DNA from: a virus
Direction: 5' to 3' (one strand)
Virus record (IMG/VR): IMGVR_UViG_3300032236_001318
Coordinates: 1 to 46,311 of that record
Length of the DNA: 46,311 bases
In this document: piece after piece, positions 30,285 to 37,761 of the stretch
Layout: the number at the start of each line of letters is the position of its first letter
Numbering within the stretch: the first letter of the stretch is position 1
The notes under the pieces: generated by a model
Databases searched by the model: none
The model's input: only the letters and a program-made list of their open reading frames with translations
Told to the model about the DNA's origin: nothing
Made by a program: the position numbers and the translations under genes

Positions 30285-31254
30285 AAGGGAGTTCCAATTC
30301 TCGCTTGGGTGGAGCGACGAGAACGCCACGGTGGGCGTCAATCATCTCTAGCGTAAAGAGCGCACCGTCCACATCAGTCATCATCACGCCCATAAGTTCT
30401 TGCTGTCCAATGCGAGTTCCCTCGTAGGCGGACAACACGCTTTCTCGGAACGACGGCGCAAGGTTGTCAAGGTTCTCGTAGGTCGTACCGTTCGTAACCA
30501 CGGTGGTCTTACGAGCCATAATTTCCTTCATGAGGCGCACTCGCTTGGGGGTACTAGTGAAAAGTGCCTTGGGGTTCGTGCCGAGGCGCAATCCCAGCAT
30601 GAGGTTGTTGTACGAAGTATCCAAAGTATCGCCCTTTGGAGCGTCCGTCCAAGCAGCGATTTCGTCGCCCCACGCTGCGTCATGTTGAGGGCCTCGCAAT
30701 TGGCTTGGGGCAGCCGCCGAATAAGTAAACGCTTGCGCCCCATTCTCCCAAATCAAGCGACGCTTCGTCGGCTCGTGAAGAGGTCGTGGGTGTGGGTCGG
30801 AGCAGTTCATAATCCCACTGTCCCCATAAATCATGACATCTCGCACATCTGCTGGAGTACGACCAATGAGCGCAATGCGTTGGTACCCTTGGTTCCAAAC
30901 CAAGTCCAGAACCCACTCGGCTCCCGAACGGGTCTTACCGACCCCTCGTCCACCAGCGTAAACCCACACGAGCCACGGATTGTCGGGGTCGTCCTTCGGC
31001 GGACGCTGGCTGGTACGAGCGTGTTTACAAAACGGCGTGTGCTTGCCGTCAATCGGGTGGTCGCACCAATGGAACCCAGCGTGAGGGTTGCCGTCACAGG
31101 TCAAGCGAGGGCAGTACCAATGACGCTGGGGGGCGTTCTCAATGGCTTCCAATTCCTTGTAGACGGTCGCCATTTCTAAAGGCGACAGGGCGGAGAGGAT
31201 TGCCTTGCGTTGCTCGGGGGAAGCGGTAAGAAGTCGCTGGATAGTGGGGTTCAT
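30277..31254 (-). CDS. Large terminase ATPase subunit (TerL N-terminal half)
   Basis: The 325-aa protein has a Cys/His-rich N-terminal segment (C48, C53, C64, C76, possibly zinc-binding), a Walker A VYAGGRGVGKTRSGAEW around 98-114, a Walker B AAWGDEIAAW near 200, and the coupling motif LFTSTPKR. It powers DNA translocation into the prohead. It ends PPKRELELPYD just where the linker to the nuclease normally begins, and the nuclease gene overlaps its stop. No intron or intein sequence lies between the two halves. Confidence 0.9.
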   Translation of the reverse strand: MNPTIQRLLTASPEQRKAILSALSPLEMATVYKELEAIENAPQRHWYCPRLTCDGNPHAGFHWCDHPIDGKHTPFCKHARTSQRPPKDDPDNPWLVWVYAGGRGVGKTRSGAEWVLDLVWNQGYQRIALIGRTPADVRDVMIYGDSGIMNCSDPHPRPLHEPTKRRLIWENGAQAFTYSAAAPSQLRGPQHDAAWGDEIAAWTDAPKGDTLDTSYNNLMLGLRLGTNPKALFTSTPKRVRLMKEIMARKTTVVTNGTTYENLDNLAPSFRESVLSAYEGTRIGQQELMGVMMTDVDGALFTLEMIDAHRGVLVAPPKRELELPYD

Positions 31255-31281
31255 TACTCAACCAGCGTACCGCAACCACAG

Positions 31282-31456
31282 GATTTCAGTAACCCCATTA
31301 CAAATTTGCTATACTCAACCCACCCAAGCAATCCCTAATTGACTGAACCCGTCTATCTCCAATGGGCAAGGTCGGTGCGCTGGCTTGAACCCAACTTTCC
31401 ATTCCAAAGTGTGGGTGTCAGGCTGTCCTGACACGGAAAACTGAGGATTTCAGTAA
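31282..31456. repeat. Intergenic region with two GATTTCAGTAA copies and a perfect hairpin
   Basis: Between the terminase ATPase gene and the small gene at 31470, GATTTCAGTAA occurs at 31282-31292 and 31446-31456 in the same orientation. Between them, 31415-31434 folds as GTGTCAGG-CTGT-CCTGACAC. TTGCTATACT near 31308 on the plus strand looks like a -10. No open frame of note is present. A cis-acting site near the terminase genes is possible. Confidence 0.45.
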
Positions 31457-31469
31457 ACCAATCTGCGAA

Positions 31470-31628
31470 TTAGTTAGTCTCGCTAACTAAAGCGTCAATC
31501 TTCTCGGCTTCGGAGCGGTGGTGCGACGCAACACGGCGCAAAACATTGGCTGGCACTACCGAGTAGTCGGGGTAGCCGTATTGGAAGATACTCCACGCCC
31601 ACTGTTCTTCATAGTTGGTTAGTTCCAT
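31470..31628 (-). CDS. 52-aa hypothetical protein upstream of terminase
   Basis: The frame from the ATG at 31628 gives MELTNYEEQWAWSIFQYGYP, DYSVVPANVLRRVASHHRSE and a helical end. The codon pattern and aromatic-rich start look real. The stop lies in an 8-bp inverted repeat (TTAGTTAG-TCTCG-CTAACTAA, 31470-31490). Not recognised. Confidence 0.6.
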   Translation of the reverse strand: MELTNYEEQWAWSIFQYGYPDYSVVPANVLRRVASHHRSEAEKIDALVSETN

Positions 31629-31670
31629 ACCCACTATGACGGGTCTTCCGTCCCAGACTGTCCAAAAAAG

Positions 31671-32249
31671 TTAGTTAGAGATTTTCCGCAACCAGACTTG
31701 ATAATTGGAGATAAGTAACTCGTACTTTTCTTGGTACACGAGATTAAAAGCGTCAATTGCCAACTGAGGGTCGTGGAGCGCACCCTTGCCAGAGCGCCAT
31801 TGGTAGTCATCAAAGCCCAAAATGCCCCCAACCTTCAAGTGGCGGTGGGCGTCCAGAGCGTCCTCAAGCACCCCTTGCGCTGTGTGGTCGCCGTCAATGT
31901 AGATGAAGTCGTAGTTTCCAATTGCGTGTTGTTGGAAGAACAGGCGTGAAGTCATCTTGAACTTGCGTACTCGCTTCCCGTACGGCGCAACCTTCTCGTC
32001 GTAGACACGCTCAACCTCAGCGAAGTCCATGGCGTCGTGCGCTTCCTCGTCGCTTCCCTTCCATGTATCCACATCATCTAGGCAATCGCCGTTCTTCGTC
32101 AATACGGATTTAAGTAACCACTGCGAAGCGTCGCCCGTGAATGTTCCAATTTGGGCGAACCGTAGGAAGTTTTGTTCCTTGAGTGGAAGGAGAGCCTGTG
32201 CGAAGTTCTCTTCTGCGACCATTGCGAACCAATTGGGGAAGTCTGTCAT
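31671..32249 (-). CDS. Class I SAM-dependent methyltransferase (Methyltransf_24-like)
   Basis: The 192-aa protein starts at the ATG at 32249 (MTDFPNWFAMVAEENFAQAL), 7 nt after TAGAGT. It has FAQIGTFTGDASQWLL as SAM motif I, then YDFIYIDGDHTAQGVLEDAL and LKVGGILGFDDYQW. The pattern matches O-methyltransferases of the macrocin/TylF-like type that act on sugars or small molecules. Its place between the two terminase genes is unusual; the substrate is unknown. Confidence 0.85.
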   Translation of the reverse strand: MTDFPNWFAMVAEENFAQALLPLKEQNFLRFAQIGTFTGDASQWLLKSVLTKNGDCLDDVDTWKGSDEEAHDAMDFAEVERVYDEKVAPYGKRVRKFKMTSRLFFQQHAIGNYDFIYIDGDHTAQGVLEDALDAHRHLKVGGILGFDDYQWRSGKGALHDPQLAIDAFNLVYQEKYELLISNYQVWLRKISN

Positions 32250-32305
32250 GTACGACACTCTAGCAATGTTGGGGGTGCTTGTTTAGATTGGAACTAGAGG
32301 GGGGT

Positions 32306-32926
32306 TCAGGACTGCGAATTTGGGCGTGGCTCGTCGGGGTTGAGGGTCACTCCCGTACTATTTCCACCCGTCTCCACAGCGTCCTTTGCTACCCCCGTAG
32401 CGCTTCCGGTCATCTCTGGCTCACTATCGTGCGTACTTGTAGACGCTGGCGCCAACTCTGGGGTATCCACCGCTTCCACCGAAATCAAGTTCTTGTCCAT
32501 AAGTGCTTCCAACTTGCGGTTCAAGGCTTCAGCGTTAATCTCAATTGCTCCGCCGTCCGCTCCCGTAATCTCCGTACGGGTAACCTTCCCCCAACGGTCT
32601 GAGGCGGTGCGTTCAAGATACCAAGCAGCGGCTTGCCATTGTGTCTGGCTCGCTTGTCTAATCACTTCCAAGGACTTCATCTCTGACACTGCTTTTGCCT
32701 TTTTTACTTCAAAAAAGAATTCAACAAACAGTTGTTCCTCTTCAGTCAGTTCCCTATCCTCTATCTGGCTCAGTTCCTCTCCCCGTATAAGCCAATTGCG
32801 TAATGTCGCATAGGTGATACCTGCGTAGTCTGCGACCACTGTTGCGTAGTTACCCATGAGGAACCCCTTAACTACGAGTTCTGAGAGTTCTTTGGTCAAG
32901 AGTGTCTTGCGACCTTGTTTTGCCAT
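32306..32926 (-). CDS. Small terminase-like protein (TerS)
   Basis: The 206-aa protein has an N-terminal helix-turn-helix (GNYATVVADYAGITYATLRNWLIRGEE, given in part), a central helical region, and QWQAAAWYLERTASDRWGK, a motif frequent in phage small terminases. The C-terminus is low-complexity and Thr/Pro/Glu-rich. TerS recognises phage DNA and loads TerL. The ATG lies 6 nt after TACACT, so the mRNA may be leaderless. Confidence 0.82.
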   Translation of the reverse strand: MAKQGRKTLLTKELSELVVKGFLMGNYATVVADYAGITYATLRNWLIRGEELSQIEDRELTEEEQLFVEFFFEVKKAKAVSEMKSLEVIRQASQTQWQAAAWYLERTASDRWGKVTRTEITGADGGAIEINAEALNRKLEALMDKNLISVEAVDTPELAPASTSTHDSEPEMTGSATGVAKDAVETGGNSTGVTLNPDEPRPNSQS

Positions 32927-33196
32927 GACTTTAGTGTAGTACGAAGTGGTGTTTAGTGCTTCTTTTCGTATCCATGGAGAAGCATTATCAAGTAGTCCTA
33001 CCCCTATGGGAGTAAGTGCGTATGTGTGTCTCTACCCTCTATAGAGAGTTTGTATTCTTTGTATCTCTCTATGTAGGTTTCTCTCTCCCTTTAGGGAGTT
33101 AGCCCGTATGGATTTTTTTCATGGCTGCCCCCGATTTTTGGGGTTCCAATTTGGGGTGTGTGGCGACGACGGCGTTTTGTCGTTCGGTGAAGCCGG
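32927..33196. other. Gene-free region rich in palindromes and CTCTCTAT-type repeats
   Basis: These 270 nt hold no convincing gene. Near 33035-33098 there are CTCTATAGAG, two TCTCTCTATGTAG-like units and the palindrome CTCCCTTTAGGGAG (33085-33098). At about 33129-33144 CCCCGATTTTTGGGG can fold. The region separates the effector cluster from TerS. It may hold terminators for the leftward cluster, a regulatory array, or a packaging site. Confidence 0.5.
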
Positions 33197-33988
33197 TTAT
33201 TTGAAGTTCACCTTTAGAACGGAGCGGTCAAGAATGAGTGTCAAACCACCGTATTCAACGGGTTGCTTGTATCCCTGATAACCGAGGGTCATGGCTAATC
33301 CGGCTGGGCTAGACATGAAGTTCGCTACGCCCTTTTGCTCCATTGGCGATAGTTCGTCAAAACTTGATTGGGTTTCGGGTGGCATGAGGTCACGGCATGA
33401 CTTGATTAGACCGTCTAGGTGTTCGGTGGGGTCTATTCCTAGTGCTTGCTGGTAGACATTTGGCAACATCAAGTTGGTGCTGTTGGGGTCGTACCATGCC
33501 TTGACTAGTCGCCCCGTGTCCGATTGCGGAACATACTCTTTGGCATTGTTCTCAATCGTGGTCATGTAGACCCCTGCGCCGTAGGCACTCATTCCATACT
33601 TTTGGTACGGGTTGTCCTCGCTGATTGGCTTCATCAGTGCGTCGGTTCCCCGTGTGTCGCACCCTCGGTAGAGCATTGGTGTTTTGGAAGGTGCTTCCGC
33701 CATGGTTACTCTGGTGGCTGGCTTATCAAAGCCCAGCATTTTTGAGAGTGCGACGGCTCCCTTTTGTTCGTCACCGGAGACGGCGTACTCGTAGTCCTCT
33801 ATCTCCAACGCCTTGGCAAAGTTCTTTAGTTCGTCGCCCGACAATTGGAACTTTCCTACGGGCGGGCGAGGGGTGTTGGTGCTTCCCTCACTAGCAACCT
33901 CACGGTATTGGTTGCCATGGAAGGAATGCCCTTGCTTATCCCCCTTGGTTAGTGGGTAGAGCAACTCTGAGGTAGTGAAGCCCGACAT
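33197..33988 (-). CDS. Tagged ADP-ribosyltransferase-like effector (ART-PolyVal type)
   Basis: The 263-aa protein begins with the tag GFTTSELLYPLTKGD (residues 3-17) and GHSFHGNQY. A short helical region with PPVGKFQLSGDELKNFAKAL follows. The C-terminal domain has PMLYRGCDTRG (about 105-115), YGAGVYMTTIENNAKEY (about 137-153), LVKAWYDPNS and a final LTLILDRSVLKVNF. The order R-G, G-x-G-x-Y plus A-x-x-Y, then a beta strand with DP, matches phage ARTs of the polyvalent-protein class. Such enzymes transfer ADP-ribose from NAD+ to host proteins. Last gene of the cluster. Confidence 0.75.
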   Translation of the reverse strand: MSGFTTSELLYPLTKGDKQGHSFHGNQYREVASEGSTNTPRPPVGKFQLSGDELKNFAKALEIEDYEYAVSGDEQKGAVALSKMLGFDKPATRVTMAEAPSKTPMLYRGCDTRGTDALMKPISEDNPYQKYGMSAYGAGVYMTTIENNAKEYVPQSDTGRLVKAWYDPNSTNLMLPNVYQQALGIDPTEHLDGLIKSCRDLMPPETQSSFDELSPMEQKGVANFMSSPAGLAMTLGYQGYKQPVEYGGLTLILDRSVLKVNFK

Positions 33989-33990
33989 GG

Positions 33991-34719
33991 TTAGTACTTT
34001 ACTTTCATAATGGAGCGGTCAAAGACGACCAAGCAAAATGGTGCCATGTACGCCTGATACCCCGTCAGTAGCGAGAGGTTACTTCCATACTCAATGAAAC
34101 TATCAAGTGCGTCTCTTTCATTGCCGGTCAGTTTGACGCTACCCATGTCCTCTGAGAGGAAGCGGTTGTACTCCGTGAACTGATTGTCCTCTTTTTCGGT
34201 ATCTGGGTTGGCTATCTGGGCGTTTGGGTCTATCCATGCTGATACGAGGGTGCCTTTTTCGTTGTCGGTGTTCGCATAGTCCTTGTAGACCGTTGCCGTT
34301 TCCTTGTTCCCTAGATACACGCCGTTACCGTTCAGTGTTCCGCCCGACATTCCGTAATGCTCTAGTGGCTGGGTCAGGCTCTTGGCTCCGGCTATGGAGC
34401 AACCTCGGTAAAAGTCTGGCTCTCCCTTCCCTTCCCCGATAGTCGCTGGCTTGTCGTATCCGAGTGCCTTCGCTATTGACACAGCAGCGATGTCATTAGC
34501 CTTGTCGTCTCCTATGGACTTGATGTTCTTGACGAGTTCCTTGGCGATTGACTTGACTTCCTTAGGTGTCAATTGGAACTTACCGATTGGTGGTCTGGTG
34601 GTTTTTTCTTCGGCTGCGCCGGTTTCGCCCCGTTCGTATTGGTTGCCTCTGAACGGGTGTCCACTCGCCTCACCCTTTGTGAGTGGATAAAGAAGTTCAT
34701 TCGTGGTGAAGCCCGTCAT
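33991..34719 (-). CDS. Tagged ADP-ribosyltransferase-like effector, paralogue
   Basis: The 242-aa protein carries the tag (GFTTNELLYPLTKGE, GHPFRGNQY) and is a clear paralogue of the 33197 protein: RPPIGKFQLTPKEVKSIAKEL, then PDFYRGCSIAG, NGNGVYLGNKETATVYKDY, LVSAWIDPNAQ and CLVVFDRSIMKVKY. The domains diverge more than the tags. Its start overlaps the previous stop as TGATG. Different host targets for the paralogues are an inference. Confidence 0.75.
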   Translation of the reverse strand: MTGFTTNELLYPLTKGEASGHPFRGNQYERGETGAAEEKTTRPPIGKFQLTPKEVKSIAKELVKNIKSIGDDKANDIAAVSIAKALGYDKPATIGEGKGEPDFYRGCSIAGAKSLTQPLEHYGMSGGTLNGNGVYLGNKETATVYKDYANTDNEKGTLVSAWIDPNAQIANPDTEKEDNQFTEYNRFLSEDMGSVKLTGNERDALDSFIEYGSNLSLLTGYQAYMAPFCLVVFDRSIMKVKY

Positions 34720-35378
34720 CAGACATACTCCTTGCCGATAGGTAGGCTTGCGACTGCTTTACACTCTTTGGCGTTCCAGCGACTAGACGGTGTTTCGCCA
34801 CTGCCAATGGTTCTGCCGATTGCTTCATGGTAAGACACCGAAGTGTCAAGGGCTTCCGAAGAAACTGAGGCATTGAACTTGGTCGCTGTACGGGCTGCCT
34901 CTACCTCTAGTGCTGTTCCAATTCCGTCGGGTTGGTTGGTTGAGCCAAGGTATCCAATTTTTATCTTGTTGTCGTCACGCATGAGCGACATGACACCCAC
35001 CAAGTTTCCGCTTGCGTCCTTAGCCACCAGCGCAGCGTTGTACATTCGTTGGCTTTGGTAATCAGTGCCTAGAGCCTTTGACATCATCAACAACGACTTG
35101 TATTCACGGCTTTCTGTGTCGTTGGGGTTGTTTTTCTTGAAGTCAGCAAAGTCCTTCTGAACTTTTTGGGCATACGGAGTGATTGCGTCGCTATTTTTGT
35201 TCACAAGTTCCACGGTTCCGCCAGCCTTGTAAAACTTGTTGGCGTTAGTGGTGATGAACTCGGCACGGTCAGCGGTAATCTTGCCAACTTTTGTCCACTG
35301 ATTGCCGTGAAATTCGTGTCCGGACACATCACCTTTTGTAAGCGGATACAACAATTCCAAAGTGCTGAAGCCCGACAT
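34719..35378 (-). CDS. Tagged GNAT-like acetyltransferase
   Basis: The 219-aa protein has the tag (GFSTLELLYPLTKGD, GHEFHGNQW) and then a GNAT-type domain. LVAKDASGNLVGVMSLM is the beta hairpin, and IGYLGSTNQPDGIGTALEVEA holds the acetyl-CoA loop (Q-x-x-G-x-G/A). VSYHEAIGRTIGSG would be the last strand/helix. It could acetylate a host protein or small molecule. It ends with its own short basic tail. Coupled as TAATG and TGATG to neighbours. Confidence 0.75.
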   Translation of the reverse strand: MSGFSTLELLYPLTKGDVSGHEFHGNQWTKVGKITADRAEFITTNANKFYKAGGTVELVNKNSDAITPYAQKVQKDFADFKKNNPNDTESREYKSLLMMSKALGTDYQSQRMYNAALVAKDASGNLVGVMSLMRDDNKIKIGYLGSTNQPDGIGTALEVEAARTATKFNASVSSEALDTSVSYHEAIGRTIGSGETPSSRWNAKECKAVASLPIGKEYV

Positions 35379-36877
35379 TAGAAGTACACCTTCATTTTGG
35401 AACGGTCAAGCACGACCATGGCTCCTTCGGGTGAACGGAAAGCGTCGTATCCATTGACCAAGGCGGAGTTCGCTGGGAAGCCGAGCCAATAATCAAACAA
35501 AGTTTTCTCGTCCGGCGTAAGTGACGAGGTTGCTTCTTCTGGTGTTTCGGGGAACCGTGGCTTGCGGTCAGTTTGTTCCGCTTCCCCGTATGGTAATTGT
35601 CGGGTGTTGATGTTGGTGGGTACGCTGTCCGTCACACTCGCACTTGGGTCAAGCCATGCTTGGACTACTACGCCGTCCTTGACTACCGACCCTTGAAGTC
35701 CGTTGATGTACTGCTGTGCCATGTCTTGGTTGGGTGTGGCGTAGATACCAACGCCCCAAACGCTACCGCCGTTTTTTTGGTAGGTATCCAACGGCTTGAC
35801 GAGGGCTTCTGCGCCCTGAGGGTCACAACCTCGGTAGAAGTCCGGTGGAGTGCTGAGGGGTGCGTCAAGTTTGGTCGCTGGTGCGTCCTTGCCCAGCATT
35901 TTGGACACCATTGCTGTTACTTGTTGAGTGAACTCATCACGGTTGTTCACTGCGTCGCTCATAAACTTGGCGACGGCTTTTGTTTCCTCGGCGGTCAGTT
36001 GATACCTGCCTACGGGTGGACGAGTGGTGTTCACACTGCCGTCGGTGGCGACGGTTTTCCATTGATTGCCGTGGAAGGCGTGACCGTCTTTGTCTCCCTT
36101 TGTCAGCGGATACAACAAGGCTTGGGTGGTGAACTTGATGATTTTTGGTTCCGGATTTGGAAGTTTGGCAATTTCCTGTGCTTGCGCCGTGGTGAAGCCA
36201 CTTAGCGAACGACCAAAATTTTCGGCACCCAGCATTTCGTGATAGGGGCTACTGTCCGCAGTCGTTTCATAGACAACGGGTATCTTGTTGTCGCTGGCAA
36301 TTTGGATTGCTTGCTCCATGAGAGAAGTCGCTGCTCCTGCCATTTTGCCGGTTGAGCCGAGGTACCCAATGTACACAGCCTTAGTTGCTGGTGCGTCATT
36401 GCTTATCCTCTTTTCGTTTTCGTCAAGGTGATAGCCGTCACGGATACTTGCGTTGATTGCGGATACCAAATTGCCCTGTGCGTCACGAGCCACAAGAAGA
36501 TACGACTTGGAAACTTCGTGTGGGTTCACTTCGCTTTGGCTTGCCCTAAAGTCCACATGGGCATACATTGCTGCTTGCTCTAGAAAACGGATACCCTGCT
36601 GGTGTCTGGTGTCCATGCTTTGGTATTCGGGGGTTTGTCGTAATTCTTGGGCTTCGTGAAGAACATTGAGCATTTCGTCTTGATTTTCAATACGCTGTAC
36701 TGTTCCGCCAGCGTCGTAAAATTCTTTTAGATTACGAGAAAATGCTTGAATGTGTGGGTCTTGTGATTGCCCACTTTCGCCTTGCTTGTATTGATTGCCA
36801 TGGAAGGCGTGACCTTCTTTATCGCCCTTGGTCAGGGGATAGAGCAATTGCTCAGTGGTGAACCCTGACACAATCAC
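35378..36877 (-). CDS. Two-unit tagged fusion: GNAT-like plus ADP-ribosyltransferase-like
   Basis: The 499-aa protein is two effectors in a row. Unit 1: tag GFTTEQLLYPLTKGD/GHAFHGNQY, then a GNAT-like domain (YLLVARDAQGNLVSAINASI, YIGYLGSTGKMAGAATSLM). Near residue 250 a second tag starts (FTTQALLYPLTKGD, GHAFHGNQW), followed by an ART like its neighbours (PPVGRYQLTAEETKAVAKFM, PDFYRGCDPQGAEAL, GVGIYATPNQDMAQQY, VVQAWLDPSA, MVVLDRSKMKVYF). The GNAT loop is degenerate (KMAGAA). The start is a GTG at 36877 (GTGA overlap); a GTG at 36871 would give the same MSGFTT start as the paralogues. Confidence 0.78.
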   Translation of the reverse strand: MIVSGFTTEQLLYPLTKGDKEGHAFHGNQYKQGESGQSQDPHIQAFSRNLKEFYDAGGTVQRIENQDEMLNVLHEAQELRQTPEYQSMDTRHQQGIRFLEQAAMYAHVDFRASQSEVNPHEVSKSYLLVARDAQGNLVSAINASIRDGYHLDENEKRISNDAPATKAVYIGYLGSTGKMAGAATSLMEQAIQIASDNKIPVVYETTADSSPYHEMLGAENFGRSLSGFTTAQAQEIAKLPNPEPKIIKFTTQALLYPLTKGDKDGHAFHGNQWKTVATDGSVNTTRPPVGRYQLTAEETKAVAKFMSDAVNNRDEFTQQVTAMVSKMLGKDAPATKLDAPLSTPPDFYRGCDPQGAEALVKPLDTYQKNGGSVWGVGIYATPNQDMAQQYINGLQGSVVKDGVVVQAWLDPSASVTDSVPTNINTRQLPYGEAEQTDRKPRFPETPEEATSSLTPDEKTLFDYWLGFPANSALVNGYDAFRSPEGAMVVLDRSKMKVYF

Positions 36878-37533
36878 GCCTTTGGACTAAAAGTTATGAC
36901 GGTGATTTTTGTTCCCCAATAGTCGTCTTTGGCAGTTTCAATTGATTTGACTTCAAAATTTCCGGCAGTTATTTTTTCTATGTCCGTGTAATCCATGCGT
37001 GGAGAATTTTCTGTAAAACGCATAAGGACTTCATTGCCACCCGTTTTCGCCCCGTTAGTTCCGCCAACTGTGTATGTGTTTGCTGTGCTTTTATCCGAAG
37101 TCGTGGCGGTCAATGGCAAGACAACGGTTTTACCTTCCTGATACTGCGAAAGTTGCTCATCTGTCATGTTGTGACCAGACCAAAGGACATCACCACCACC
37201 GCTCTCTTTGATTTGAGATAGGTAGTTGCTTGCTATTTTTTCGTCCTCAGACGAGCCGTCAAACCTAAATCCTTTCAACCCCAAAAGTTTTGCTGACGCA
37301 CCCGTAATGTTTTGAGAGTTTTCGCCCCATTTCTCGTCTTGTTCTTCCGTCAGTGAGTTGTCGGTTGAACTTGATTGCTCGGAGCCGTATCGGTCTGACG
37401 ACACTTGCCAACGATTGGGGTCTTTGGGCGCACCGCCAATGCCACCCGTATGTTGGTTGCCATGAAACTTGTGACCTGTTTCATCACCCTTAGTGAGAGG
37501 GTAAAGCAGTTCGTTGTTGGTGAAACCCGACAT
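36874..37533 (-). CDS. Tagged ADP-ribosyltransferase-like effector, second subfamily
   Basis: The 219-aa protein has the tag (GFTNNELLYPLTKGD, GHKFHGNQH) and a C-terminal domain with DVLWSGHNMTDEQL, EGKTVVLPLTATTSDKSTANTY and GNEVLMRF...ITAGNFEVKSIE. The order matches R-S-E type ARTs (for example ADP-ribosyl exotoxin families), where LPLTATTS is the S-T-S strand. The usual Arg of the first strand appears to be replaced (LWSG in place of a YRG-type motif), so activity is uncertain. Its closest relative in the window is the right-edge protein at 45397. Confidence 0.7.
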   Translation of the reverse strand: MSGFTNNELLYPLTKGDETGHKFHGNQHTGGIGGAPKDPNRWQVSSDRYGSEQSSSTDNSLTEEQDEKWGENSQNITGASAKLLGLKGFRFDGSSEDEKIASNYLSQIKESGGGDVLWSGHNMTDEQLSQYQEGKTVVLPLTATTSDKSTANTYTVGGTNGAKTGGNEVLMRFTENSPRMDYTDIEKITAGNFEVKSIETAKDDYWGTKITVITFSPKA

Positions 37534-37535
37534 GA

Positions 37536-37757
37536 CTAGTCCGTAGGGTAATTGGCAATGACCGCCGATTGGAGAGTGCTAGGCAAGTTGCCGACTGTCG
37601 CCTTGGCACCAAACTTTTTGTAAGTGCTGTCCAGCGTCGCATAGAAGTCCATGCGCTTTTCCGCTGGCAAGGAATGGACAACATCTGACAACGCCTTAGA
37701 AGGCTTTGGGTACGCAAGGGGCGTAGCAAGGATTACGGTAGTGCTGTCTTTAGCCAT
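37536..37757 (-). CDS. Hypothetical protein at the head of the effector cluster
   Basis: The 73-aa protein (MAKDSTTVILATPLAYPKPS) is small and helical after residue 20 (KALSDVVHSLPAEKRMDFYA). It has no tag. It lies 2 nt upstream of the first tagged gene. It could be an accessory or immunity-like protein, but no evidence beyond position supports that. Confidence 0.6.
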   Translation of the reverse strand: MAKDSTTVILATPLAYPKPSKALSDVVHSLPAEKRMDFYATLDSTYKKFGAKATVGNLPSTLQSAVIANYPTD

Positions 37758-37761
37758 GGCT

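Noticed and set aside
30400-31179. Plus-strand frame of 259 codons opposite the terminase ATPase
   Set aside because: Walker A and B motifs on the minus strand decide the coding strand.
31295-31440. Possible tRNA or small RNA in the terminase-side gap
   Set aside because: No cloverleaf or T-arm consensus can be built. The only structure is the short hairpin at 31415-31434.
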